DNA from: Selaginella moellendorffii | Lineage: Eukaryota > Streptophyta > Lycopodiopsida > Selaginellales > Selaginellaceae | Assembly: GCF_000143415.4 (NCBI RefSeq) | Contig: NW_003314269.1 | Location: forward strand, 3,031,060 to 3,095,059 | Reading direction: 5' to 3' | DNA length: 64,000 nucleotides | Shown: positions 11,465-22,665 of the stretch, piece by piece | Layout of the letters: every line of letters begins with the position of its first letter | Position numbering within the stretch: the stretch's first letter is position 1 | Made by a program: the position numbers and the translations under genes | The notes under the pieces: generated by a model | The model's input: only the letters and a program-made list of their open reading frames with translations | Database searches by the model: none | Told to the model about the DNA's origin: nothing

Positions 11465-14400
11465 TTATGCCAAGGAGCTCTCCAGCTCTACAAGGAGGTC
11501 CTGGTACTCGACAAAATCTCGATGCGACTGCAGGCAAACTTATCAGTCTAATAACACAGGATGAGCATCACCATTACGTACTTTAAGTGTTCTGCTATAC
11601 GCTTGCCACAGGCGGACGTCACCACGGAAGATCTCCACCAGAAGCTGACAGGACGAGACACGTTAGAGAACGTTAACGGAATCAAGCATTCCAGGCCAAC
11701 CTCGACGCGCCTCAAAAGCGTCGAAAGCACCACAATCCATTCTCGGAACCCGACGGTACACATGTGTGCCAGCAAAAACTCGGCATCAAGCCTGTTCTGG
11801 AGGACGTCCATGCAAAGCTGCAAAGACAAGACATCACATACTTTAGCAGAGCCTAGAGTCGGCGAGCACTTACCTTTTCACTCATTGATCGAAGAGCGGA
11901 GGCGAAGTCATCTAATCTCGCTGACTTATCTCTTTCGGCCTGCAGAAATTTCTACAGAAGAGATTCCTTGAGTTAACAAAAGCTAGCCAGCTTTCTCTTC
12001 AGAAGCCTACCGTGAGATTGAACTGAGTTTCCTTGACAAATGCAACAAGATCGGACAGAGCTCTCCTTGACATCAAACCCACGGCATGATCCTCCAAAAT
12101 CTTTCTAACTGTGGACGTGAGAAGATCTGTCTCACTCAATGACGCCCTGAAAAGAAATAGAAAAGAGACAAATCAGAAAAAAAACACGAATTAGCTCACG
12201 GTAACTACCGTCTGGTCGACGACGGCAATCTAAGAAAGAATGTGGTCAATGTATTACTGTTACTTCTACCGAGCTCCTTATCAGAATTTTCGTACTCACG
12301 CCCGATTCTCAACAGAAACTGAACCTGCATGTTTTCACGGTTATTAAATAGGACCACGAGTTATAATGAAAAGCGTACCAATTCTCCAGCAAGTTCATAC
12401 ATAAATTCATCTAGTGTTGCCTGCAGGAACAGAAATTTCTTATTAAGAGAAGTGGAGAACGTTCCACACCTGTAGCAAACGAAGAGCTCCCCGTTGGCTT
12501 ACGGACGGACCTTCCAGTTTAGCAATCACCTTCAAACGACCATTCACCGATTAGAGAGTAAGACGCACGCATCTATAATAAATACCAAGATGTAACACGT
12601 TGCGGTATGGTAACTCTTTCTTTCAAAGCATTCCTCAAAAAGTCTGCGATCATTATCATCAGTACAATGTAGAAACAAGCATAGCAACTTACTTTGTAGA
12701 GTCTCCTGCGGCGGCAAAAAGTAGAGGCCAGTGACGACCATCTGTTTTCCTAGCGACGCTGACAACTACATCTGGATATTCTGGAAAATTGCGTATCAGG
12801 TCGCATACTTGCTCGAGGAGACTAGTCTTTTTTGTCGAGACTTCCAGGTTGGATTTGGGATTCTGTCTGTGAACAATAACATAAACGGCTAAACCAAAAC
12901 TTTTACGCGCAAGCAGCATACCTGAATATTGCACCGTCAAAGACTCTGAAGAGCAGCCATTCCAAAGAGTGAGAAAAGTGTGGATTTCTTGCAGACAGCT
13001 TTGCGAGCTGCAACGCCTCGTCTTGCTTGTTACGCTGTCAGAACAGCAGAGGACGTTAAACATCTCTTTCACAAAAAGTTTACACATACCTGAAGTAAAT
13101 GATGAAGCAAACAAGGAAGAATAGTTTCGGCTTGAGGAATTGGCTCAAAACACGGCATCTCGCTGCATGTTGATACCGACAAGCGTTGTGAGACCCCGAC
13201 AAGAACACCAGCAGAAGGGCAAAGAGCCAACGGATAAACTTCTCTATCGAACCCAATTTCAGGGTCCAGCTGGATAAACAAGGTCACGAGTCTCGTAAAG
13301 AAGCTACTTGTGCTGTGCAAGGCTTACCTGTGACGTTTTATCAGCCGACAAAGACGACGGGTACCAGACCTGGAGTTTCGTGTGAGAACGTACGTAACAT
13401 AGCTGGCACATTCAATGAAAGTACCTGCATTCCCTGGTGACCATACGCCCACCAGGATATTTCTTCCGCTAGACCCTTGATATGTGCATTGCCGGACGTC
13501 AGCCAGTATCTCTCGATACCAGTTGCAAGGCTTCGTTCACTGCCTTTGTCAAGGTCAAGTATTGATAGCTCTCCATCGTTACGCAAAACCACGCACCTAT
13601 AGCTCAAATACTTAGCTTGAGACTTTCAGAACAAGATGATTAACAAAAATGTACCTGCCAGGTTGCTGAGATGATTCCGGGCTTCTTTGTGGTGGTACTA
13701 ACTGCAGTGCCACAGGAGCCCTTTTGACACTAACAATTGACAGCTCTCGTACTGTGTCTAGCTGGCATGAACATAAACATTTTAGCACAACAAGAAAAGA
13801 AAAACCGAAGGTGAATATGTACCTGGACAACTGGAACCTTGAAAGGAGTTACATTCCCATCCATGGTGACACGAAAAATCCTCAGATCAAAAGGAGCAAA
13901 TGCAACGAGGATGTACTGCTGCCAGATGTCCATCGTTATAGGATTCCCAGGCAGCATCTTGCGGCACAACAGCGAGCTCTCATCAAGATGAAACCTTGGA
14001 TACAGACTTAATTCATACCTGTCAAGCGCAATGTATAAAATACGGGTCAAGAATACGAAATAGCTTACGAATCAGTCGCCTCACGATAATTGAGTAGAAC
14101 TATGATTTTGTCAAGCCAGATCAACTGGAAGCAGCGAATCTGCCGCTCTTGCGTTATGTCGCCAAAGACACGCCACCTCTTCATCAAAACGTCGTAAAGA
14201 ATCACACCCTGCTTGCCAGCTATTGCCAAATAGCTTCCGTCTTCGTTAATAGCCACATGCCTCACCGGCCAGCCTTCACTTATGTAAGTTTTCTGGAAAA
14301 GCAAAGAAGACAAGCAAAATAGTTGACGAATGAAATTGCCCATAACATACCGGAATCATCAGATGCCGTAACTTAAGCTCGTCTTCCTCGTCAAACTCAA

Positions 14401-15903
14401 CAAGGAGCAATCTGTCTTCTCCATAAAGTACATCCAGGATATGAGAACTCCCGGATACACATCGTTTTAGAGAACTTTTGGCGAAAGAAAACTCCAGAAG
14501 CCCCTTAACGTTTCTTGGCCCGGCAGCTATTAAGCTGAAGCCATGCGGTCCCCAAGCCAAATGTGCTGCACCATTTGCCAAAGGCTCATGTCTCGATGCG
14601 TCAACTCCAGATGAAGCAGGAGAAAATGCATTACTTACACTCCCTTGGCGGATGGAGCACATAAGTCGACAGCCCGAGACAGACCACACAGAAATCCCCC
14701 TGTTCTTCCATCCAACAGCAAGCGAAGAGTTATCAGGTGTCCAGCTCATGGACGCGACGGAGCCAGTGTCCTCTACGGAATACCTGCAAAACATAAACTC
14801 AGAAAACCCGAAACGACTAGGACGAAATGGATGCTTACCCCCAGTCCAAGAGCGAAATGGTCCGAATATGAGAGAGGTTATCAGCCAAGTTTAAGAGCTC
14901 GACTGTTCCACGTCTTGAGCCGACTGCTAGCAACTGGAGTTGCTGGCCGATGGATGTGCAAACAGCATCAAATATAGAGGCCCATTTTTCCGGCTTGATA
15001 TCAGCTGGGCTCCTACGGTCGATCGAGCACTGAAGGACACGACCATCGATAAAAACCACCACCAGCATTTGCAAGACAGTTGACGTTTCAAGTTGAACAA
15101 CTCCCAGGCCAGATGATTCCAAATTTCCATTTTCCACGGAAAGAGGCAGGATGCCGACTAACGGAACAAAGCCGCCGCGAAGTTTGACGTTCCCCACTTC
15201 CTGTAATGATCCAGTTATAACTAGAGAGTTTAGCTAAGAAAGGAACAGCTACCTCTCCCGTCCAAGACATCACTGTCAAGGAACCATCTGACAAGCCGAG
15301 GAGGATCGACGCATCGTCACTCGTAAGTCTGTAAAAGAGAGAACATCAAAACGAGCAAACCAGAGACCTGCCTTACGCTGTCACTCTTTGAGACAGTCTA
15401 GTGTTGAAGCCACATTTGAAATGGAGTAAGTCGACCGCATGGTTTGCATCGGCAAGCTTCTTGCCAGAGATGGCAATCTCATAGACAGAGAAAAAAAAGC
15501 CAGCAGTCTGAAGAATTCATAAGAAAAAAAGAGAGAACAAAGCGACATAGCATCAGAAACTATGGAAAAAAAAGGAAGAGAAAGAACTTACAATGACAGC
15601 AAGAGATTTTCCATCGGCTTTCCAGACCGCAAACGCATTTGGCCCTTCCTTGTCCAAAGATGACGCTTCTCTAACGCAATGCCCGAGCTTTATTCTATGC
15701 TGGAAGAACACCCAATGTTAAAAGCGCTCCCGCAAATCGATCAAAGAGAGAAAACAGTACGCTACCTGTGCGAAGCTCCATATTTCTATCTCGCTCTTGG
15801 TCACAACAAGCAGCAAATCCTCCAAGACCTTCAGATAGATGACGAATTGCCGCGACGAAGCTGACAGCGGGAAGAGCCTCGGCCATCCATAAGCCATCAT
15901 CAT
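11465..15903 (-). CDS. RIC1 homologue (Rab6-GEF complex subunit)
   Basis: RIC1 with RGP1 forms the nucleotide exchange factor for Rab6/Ypt6 at the Golgi and trans-Golgi network (family knowledge). The N-terminus MMMAYGWPRLFPLSASSR followed by VIYLKVLEDLLLVVTKSEIEIWSF matches plant RIC1 proteins, which start MYMAYGWP. The WD40-like N-terminal half continues through LGHCVREASSLDKEGPNAFAVWKADGKSLAV (in two steps, about 15700-15600), LLGLSDGSLTVMSW (about 15260-15300) and MSWTPDNSSLAVGWKNRGISVWSV (about 14665-14745). The C-terminal half holds the helical RIC1 domain and ends QSHRDFVEYQDLLVELESSLA with TAA at 11465-11467. Some twenty exons are separated by short introns. I chose the ATG at 15903 by comparison with the family. 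Partner RGP1 is not in the window. Confidence 0.88.
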
Positions 15904-16178
15904 GGTGGCCGCGGGCGAGCGAGCACGCGCGATTTACAAAATCCACCGGGCCGCTGGCTACATTCCCGAATCCTCTCGCAAAATCCCACCCATCCTCCAG
16001 CGCTACCTGTAATCTCGACGCGAATCCTCCCAACGGGCCTGGATCTGCGATCTCTCCAGCTCCCGCATTGGAGATCGCCAGCTGAATCGCGAGAAACCCT
16101 AGTTAGGTTGACCACGAGGAGACTAAACTAAGAACAAAAAGCGCTTTTACTTTGTACAAGGCAAAATCAATTTTTTTC

Positions 16179-17883
16179 TTACAGCGCCATTGTTACTTCA
16201 CCGCTGTTAGTTACCGGCCTGCCAATCGCGAGCTTCACAGCCTTTCCTTCGAAATGGTTTGTGCGTCCATAGCTCATTTGCGAGATGTATAGTCGCCTTG
16301 TCCAATTCTCCTGCAATGCTTGTAAGCGATTAACTCTTCTTCAATTCTAAAATCCAAACTTACAAGCACAGACGAAGAAGATGAAGAGGAAGAAATAGAT
16401 TTCAGCAAGCTGAAAGAAACTAGAAGAAGAAGAAAGAGAGGCCTGAGAAAGTGAAAAACATACCTTGACTTGGTTGCTGGGAAATGATCCCGAGATCGAT
16501 GCTTGTTGCTCAGCAGCTGGAAAACGGCCATGTCCATTTTCTCCAGAGAAGGAACTAAGAACCACTGCTGCGTGCTCCGGAGTATTGCCAACAGCAGTGA
16601 TTTGGAAGCCCCGGCCACGGAGCCGATTAAGTCTATCCCGGGTGTAAGTGCAGTCAAGTTCTACGTACTGGAAATATTGAAAAAGCAAATGACTTAGAAA
16701 TTTGTGCAAGCGAGGCGAACCTGATCATTAAAAAACGTTGTCTTTGACATTACCGCTGCCCAGCGCTTGCCAGTGGCGGTGAGATTGGTCACGAAAAAGC
16801 CTTGACGCCACTTCTTCTTTATCCAGGTGAACGGGAACTTCCTGGATATCTTATACGACTGCTGAGTGTAAGGTGGTCCTGGCAAGAGAAACCAATTTAT
16901 AACTTTAAATGATTCCCAGACACGTACCTTTGGACATGACGAGTAGTGAATGTCCATTGCTAGCACCCGCTACCGCGGTAATGAAGTAGTTTTTGTTCCA
17001 GTGTTCCACGATCCATTCCTTTGCGTACAAAGCATGAGCCGTGACATCGAAAAGAAACATACGTTCGGTACCTTGTTGAGAAACACGGAAGAGATCAAGT
17101 ACTCTTGCGCCGTGAAGCCGGTTGAAGCGTCCAAAATGAGAGCCCATAGATTCGACGACGACGAGACGTCGCTGATGAAGAGATTATCCGAAAGTCCTTT
17201 TTCGACGTACTGCGCTACCCGGGCGTCTGCAACATTGTACATGTATCTATAGACACGAAATTATCAACGAAAACAGGAAAAGGAGCTTAAAAAAGCAATA
17301 GCAAATGCAACACAAGAGACAAAAAAAAGAAGAAAAAGCCAATGGAATGAAGCAAAACACTGCTAGAGAATGAAAAAAGCTAATGTAAGTCAAGAAAATC
17401 ATCAAAGAATGAAATCAAACTGACCGCTCCCAGAAAACAGGAGGAAAAGAAAAATGCTTCCAAGGAAACCATCAATGAGCTGAGATACGCAAAGGAAGTT
17501 CATTACATTCCATGCCACTCCGAGAAAGCAAACAAATAAGCAAAACAAACAAACCAACAAACCTCTGCTTCCTCATAATGCTCGACTGCGTGTACACCAG
17601 AAACCATTCGCTCGCCCCGCGTCCTTTCTTGCTCGGCTTGTTCCTCTCCTCCCCCTCGCCCTCGCCGACCCGATTCCGCTTCTCGCCAACCTAGAAACGC
17701 AGAATCCCAGGATCAATGCCGTGCCCGGGACGATTCTCGCCAAAAATCCTCACGAAAAAGGCAAAAACTCACCGATTCAACCGCCAGATCGCCGCCAGCG
17801 CTCGCGTGTCCCGCGAGATCGGGGCCGCCGAGCACAGCTTTGAAGCGCTCCACGAGCGCCAAGTAGGCGGCATCATCCGCCAT
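16179..17883 (-). CDS. Kinase-less protein with the MLK/PPK (Muted9-like kinase) C-terminal domain
   Basis: Exons include 17773-17883, 17563-17690 and one starting at 17246; the last ends with TAA at 16179-16181. From RYMYNVADARVAQYVEKGLS onward the protein follows the conserved C-terminal region of Muted9-like/photoregulatory casein kinases: LWALILDASTGFTAQEY, SVFLNKEWIVEHWNKNYFIT, LLVMSKGTPYTQQSYKISR, FPFTWIKKKWRQGFFVT and WTRRLYISQMSYGRT are recognisable in the family order. In those kinases the region follows a casein-kinase-1 catalytic domain. Here only about 37 residues (MADDAAYLALVERFKAVLGG...) and a basic linker precede it, and no kinase glycine loop, HRD or DFG motif is present. It could be a stand-alone domain protein, a nuclear adaptor, or a competitor of the full kinases. 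I chose the ATG at 17883 because the in-frame codon further upstream is TTG. Confidence 0.8.
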
Positions 17884-18739
17884 CCCCTCCTCGCCCAAAA
17901 GCCAAAGCGAGAGAAAACCCTAAACCCTCGGAGTCCCAGCGAGAGGGAGGCAAGCACGGGCATTTAAAAAAAAGATTCCTTGTCTCGCTTTCACTCCACG
18001 AAGGGGTAAGAGTACCTCACTTCCTACCAAACAAAACACCTTTTCTTACTTTTACTGTGCCCTTTTTTTTCCCCTTCTTTAAAAGAATGAATGGTTCTTT
18101 CCTGTACAAACTTTGATCGATCGTCGCTTTTGGCTCTCTTTTTCTTTTCTTTTTTTTTGTTCTTCTCCTCTTTTTTGCGTCGCCGCTGCAACAAACCAAT
18201 TGCGATGCTGCCGCTGCCACTGCCACTGTTGTGCGCCGCTTCCATCAAATCAAATCAAATCAATCAATGTTCCCCTCCACCTAACTTACCATTCTCCAAA
18301 AAATCTCTCCAATCAAAGTGCGTGGGTTATTACCACCTCATCATCGCCGCCAGCGTCTTTTGCTCTCGTCTCCTCCACCACTGTTCTTCCAAGTTCTCCA
18401 TCAGCGATCATCAAACGCTGGGATTGAGATTGGGATCGCCACCAAATCCTCCTCCTCCTGTTCCTATCTAGAACCTCAACCCAAACGTTCGCTCTTCTCC
18501 TCCACCACTGTTCTTCCATGTTCCAACTTTGATGGACCAAGCGATCCGCTCCCTGTTCCTGTCTAGAATCTCAACCCCAACGTCTGTCACCTCCTCTTCG
18601 CTCTTCTCCTCCACCACCACCACTCTTCTTCCAAGTTCCACCTTTTATGATCCAAGCACCCCGGCTCTTCTTCAGTGATCATCAATCTCATCACCGCTGG
18701 GATTGAGATTGGGATTGCCACTCCTCCTGTTCCTCCTAT
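17884..18739. other. Region between two minus-strand genes; repeat-rich
   Basis: Holds the leader and promoter of the kinase-less MLK-like gene (left, with a poly-T run near 18061-18175) and the 3' flank of the WRC gene (right). The right half consists of degenerate repeats listed separately. No coding region is supported. Confidence 0.5.
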
Positions 18740-18775
18740 CTAGAACCTCAACCCAAACGTCGTCACCTCCTCTCC
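18352..18775. repeat. Three degenerate copies of a unit of about 100-175 bp
   Basis: The blocks CTCCTCCACCACTGTTCTTCC, GGGATTGAGATTGGGAT and TCTAGAACCTCAACCCAAACG recur in the same order. Copy 1 is about 18352-18480, copy 2 about 18481-18595 (lacking the GATTGAGATTGG part) and copy 3 about 18596-18775. Copy 3 overlaps the last codons and stop of the WRC gene. Confidence 0.75.
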
Positions 18776-21375
18776 ACCGGACTCGTCCTGCAGCTCCTCG
18801 GCCTTCTTCTGCCGCTTCTCGCTACCCCGTCCTACTCTCGCTACACCCAAAGACTGGCGAGACCCCCACGCCTCCCTCCCACTTGGATTCGTCGTCGGCG
18901 GCGGCGCCGGAGCTTTAAATCCATTCCTGTGACTAGCCTTTCCCTGCTTACCCCTACCAGTGTTGGTGGTGGTGACGTTGTTGTTGCCTTTGTTGCTATT
19001 TCTGTTGGTGGCGGCGGTGGCGTGGTTTCCAGCACTGTTCTTGGTGGTGGTGTTGTTGTTGGCCCGCTTCTCGGCTCGGTTTTTGTTGGGCCTCCTCGCC
19101 TTGGAGCCTGACTTTGCTCGCAACCTGTCCAGATGGTGGTCGCAAAGCAAGTACCCGACCTGTGCTAGCAGCGGGCAATGCCAGCCTTTGCCATCAGACC
19201 GGTTGCAGCGGTTCCCGAGACCTGTACTATCCTGTTGTACAGACTTCAGTCGTCGCTTCCGGGGCGGTTCCTGTTCACGCTGCTGCTGCTGCTGCTGCTG
19301 ATGCTGCTGGGGCTGCTTCTGCTGGAGTGCTGTTGCTGGTGCTGCTGCTTTACTATTCTCCTCGCTACCTGGTTTTCCCACTACTGACACTGCCAGACCA
19401 CTCCTGTCACGGATTGGTTTCCTTCTCGTTTTGCCTGTCCGCGCCCGTCTAACTGCAAGAGCGGCCCAGTTCTGGAGCTCGTACACCTGTTCCTTTACCT
19501 TTTCCGCCCCTGGGCCTTTGTTGCTTGCTTTGTCTTCTATGCCGGTTATTGCACTGCACAGTACAAACCTTGATTCCTCCAGCTCCATGAAGTAAGGAGA
19601 CGTGCGCACGATCTTCCCCACTTCCACCCTCGCCACCACGCTGCATTCCCCGAGCCCCGGAAGCTTTTCCTCGATGATCTTGGAGACGGCCTCCCGTGTT
19701 GTCAAGCCGTTCTTGCCAGCCTTCATGAATACCTGGTAGACTGAGGAGGCGAGTGTGTCCTTCGGTTGGCTCGCCGGGTGGTCGGGAGGATCGTCAGGAG
19801 GAGGCAAAGTTTTCGAGACACCGAGTGGTGCTCTAAGCATGGACGAAGCAATATCTGTTGCTCAAAGAACACAAAGAAATAAAGTCCAATTAGTACTGTA
19901 GCTATCAGGATAGCCACGTCCTTACCGAAAAAGCCATTCGTTTGCGGTGTCCTGGAAAGAGTCAAATAAGAACACGAGCTTTGCAGCAGTGGGCTGAGAA
20001 CTACATACCTCCTCCGTGCCTGCAAGTGGTCATCTTTCTGCAAAGACAATGTTCGCTCCACCTGGAATGGCTGCAAATCCAAGTTGTTAACGACCACAGC
20101 TAATGTGCAACAAACACGGCTTACAGTAACAGGAGCTCCAGCAGCATACAACTTTCTCCTCTTGGAGCAAATAGCACCCTGTAGATCCTTTGACTGCTTC
20201 ATCCCTCGCCTGCGAAGGGTCAACGAGTCGGACGTACTATCGCTCCCGTTTCCGTCCGACTCTGTAGAGGACTGGCTCCGCAGGCTGAAGGCGCGCATCT
20301 TCTCCATGCAGCTGGTTGTCAAGCTCGCGCAACTTCTCTTCTTCTCATCACTGCAATTCAACGGTGTCGCAGTCAGATACTCTTGCCGCAATGCCAGTTG
20401 AGTCCGGCACACGGGATTCGCCTTCTCTGACTCTGGACTCCCCCTCTCCTGCACATAGTAGCTCCCCAGCCGCAGGAGCTCCAAGTTCCTTCGTTGCAGT
20501 AAAGGTCCAGTTACCTCCTGCCCGGGAGAAAAGGTGCTTGTTTTCGGGCAGCTCCTCGGCCTCTGCTGCTTCCTCTTGCGCTGCTGCTGCCGCTGCTGCT
20601 GCTTCACCGTCGTCACACACCCTTGGGACGGCTCGAAGTCTTCCCGAGGCAATCCAAACGCGTAGACGTCGTAGTCCCCACAAGCTTTGGCCGGAGCAAT
20701 GGCGTTACCATTATCTGCATTACTGATTCCCGGGCTTAAAGACTTGCCTTTCCCGTTCTCCTCCGGCGAAGAGCCTTCACTTGGACAAACTTGCGAGAGC
20801 CCTTCGGAAGAATTCGACAGCTTCATGCACTGGCCACTGCTGCTGCTGGGCTTGGCCTTCGAACCGTCCGGGTCAAAAGAATCACACTGCTCAAATTGTA
20901 CCAAATCCATTGTACCCACTACAGCAACCTCTGCTTCACCACGTCTGTCATCCTCCACCTTGCAATCCCCTGCTGGAAATCCAACCTTGTCTTCCACAGC
21001 ACAAAGCTTCTCCTCTGAGGTGGTGCCGCTGCCGCTGCCGCTGGCGGCATTGCAGTCGACTACATTCCCAGCCGATGAGCGCAAAGGAGCGGTCGCTGTG
21101 ACGCCGCTGCTCTTGGAATCTCCGGAAGAATTCCCATGGAGGCTCCTCACAAACTCCTCAATCTCGACTTTGGGCTCCGGCGAGAACCCCTTCGAGGCCC
21201 GGAGCTTGTCCAGCCAGTTGGTCGACCTCCTGGATCTGGACAAACTGCCAGGGATGGCCTCCGAGCACGACGACTTTGAGTCTCTCTCTTGCAGCAGAGT
21301 TGCAGGAAGAACAGTAGCACTCAAGCTCTCCATCCGCTGCTGCTGCTGCTGCTGCTGCTGCCTTCGAATGCGCAT
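18740..21375 (-). CDS. WRC-domain protein (nuclear, 817 aa)
   Basis: Four exons (20125-21375, 20009-20070, 19926-19951, 18740-19854) total 818 codons. It starts MRIRRQ and a polyQ run encoded by CTG/CAG repeats, then NWLDKLRASKGF (about residue 55), a conserved motif of a plant WRC protein group as I recall it. A long Ser/Gly/Asp-rich region with basic patches such as KRRKLY follows. The fourth exon carries a winged-helix-like segment (SVYQVFMKAGKNGLTTREAV and SKIIEEKLPGL), then the WRC signature in CNRSDGKGWHCPLLAQVGYLLCDHH (about 19110-19190). This is a C-x8-C-x10-C-x2-H spacing of the zinc-binding, DNA-contacting WRC type. The tail is Asn/Thr- and Lys-rich. A transcription or chromatin role is inferred. 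No QLQ domain is visible, so it is not a growth-regulating factor. Upstream in-frame codons to 21417 are possible but not needed. Confidence 0.78.
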
Positions 21376-22480
21376 TCCCGGAGCATGAGCCACCCACAAG
21401 GACGACGACCAAGACACCGGCGCGGCGGAAGATCACTGCATACCTCCAACACTGTATAGCTTTAGCTTTAATCGAGGAGATGGAAACCGAGAAACTCGTC
21501 AGCCAAGAAACAAGAGCCCCCTCACCATCACCATCGAAGACTGCAGATGGAGCTTCTTCTTCTGCAAATCACCGGGTAGCTGATCTGACCACACACACCT
21601 TTAGCCCCTGCTCTCACTGAAGGAAGATCAAGCCCAGCATCATGAGTGAGAGCGAGTACCGTGAAAGCAAATGCCTGCCTGCCTGCCTGCCTGCCGTGTA
21701 CGTCGCCCAGGACTCCTTCCAGGAACCCAATTCATAAACCAGGAGCAACTTGCGAGCTTTGCTCCTGGATCCACCGAGTCCACCCATTGGCGATCCTTTT
21801 TGGCGAGGAGATGCAGTCCAGAGAAGCAAGGCATGGGGAAGAACAGCGACTCGTGCCACAAGAGGACGGCATGTCATAAACTTTGAAAGTTCTAGCTAGA
21901 TACCTCTAGGTGGATATTTCTTCCATGCAGATCGATTTCGATCTCTCCTACCAATATCACGAAAGCGAACGGAGACACTGCAGCGACGGGGGGGAGGAAC
22001 AAGACAAGGAGCTGCACCAGAGTGTTCTATGAAGAGAAAAGGGCTTGCTTGGATCGAAGAAACCGAGGTGGATGGGAGGAAAAATCCAACGAGCAATTAG
22101 CTCGTAATTGCTACACCGCTGCCGACGAGAACCTAGATTGCGAGGAAAAGTGGAAATCTCCTGCTGAGAGAAGCAAACAAGAACACATTCCCGGCGGCGA
22201 GCAAGATTCCACCGAGCGGCGAGGATTTTACGCGGATCCCGATGAGACGAGCTTGGAATCCGAGCGGCCGCTCGCTGCCGTGGCGCTGCGCCGCCGCAAG
22301 CTAGGAGGAGGAGAAAAAGCCCTCGCTGCCGCCATAGCCGAGCTCTCCTCCCTCCTCCACAAAATTAGGGTTTGGTTTGGTTTGATTGTAGCTAGCTCGC
22401 GCTTGGTGGTGCCGCAAACGCACGCACGACAAAGGAGAGAGAGCACGCACAAACACAGCTGGATGATGGTCTCACACACG
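21376..22480 (-). promoter_or_regulatory. Probable long 5' leader and promoter of the WRC gene
   Basis: About 1 kb upstream of the WRC start has no recognisable protein but several short open frames. At about 22366-22376 the minus strand reads AACCCTAATTTT, a telo-box-like sequence often found near plant transcription starts, so the leader may be about 1 kb with one or more introns. A TGCC tandem run lies at 21671-21694. Extent and start are inferred. Confidence 0.4.
21671..21694. repeat. Short tandem repeat of TGCC
   Basis: The 4-bp unit TGCC is repeated about six times in the leader region of the WRC gene. Confidence 0.9.
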
Positions 22481-22665
22481 CAAGGAGGTCAGGGGTTCGA
22501 TTCCCCGCTGCCACCCTGCCCCCTAGCAACGTCCCCATCATGTTCCTCTTGTGTGTCCTTTCACACACGCGATTTTTTTTCTCACCTTTTTTAATGCAGT
22601 GGTATCTTCGCGCGTTTATTACTGTTACTATTAATAAAGTATAAACGTATGGCCACTTGGGCCCT

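Noticed and set aside
20687-21388. Plus-strand 233-codon frame
   Set aside because: Antisense shadow of WRC exon 1; no family match, CTG repeats cause the openness.
22470-22515. tRNA-like 3' half (GGTTCGATTCC B box in AGGGGTTCGATTCCCCG)
   Set aside because: No matching acceptor strand or A box 60-75 bp upstream; at most a relic of a tRNA-derived element.
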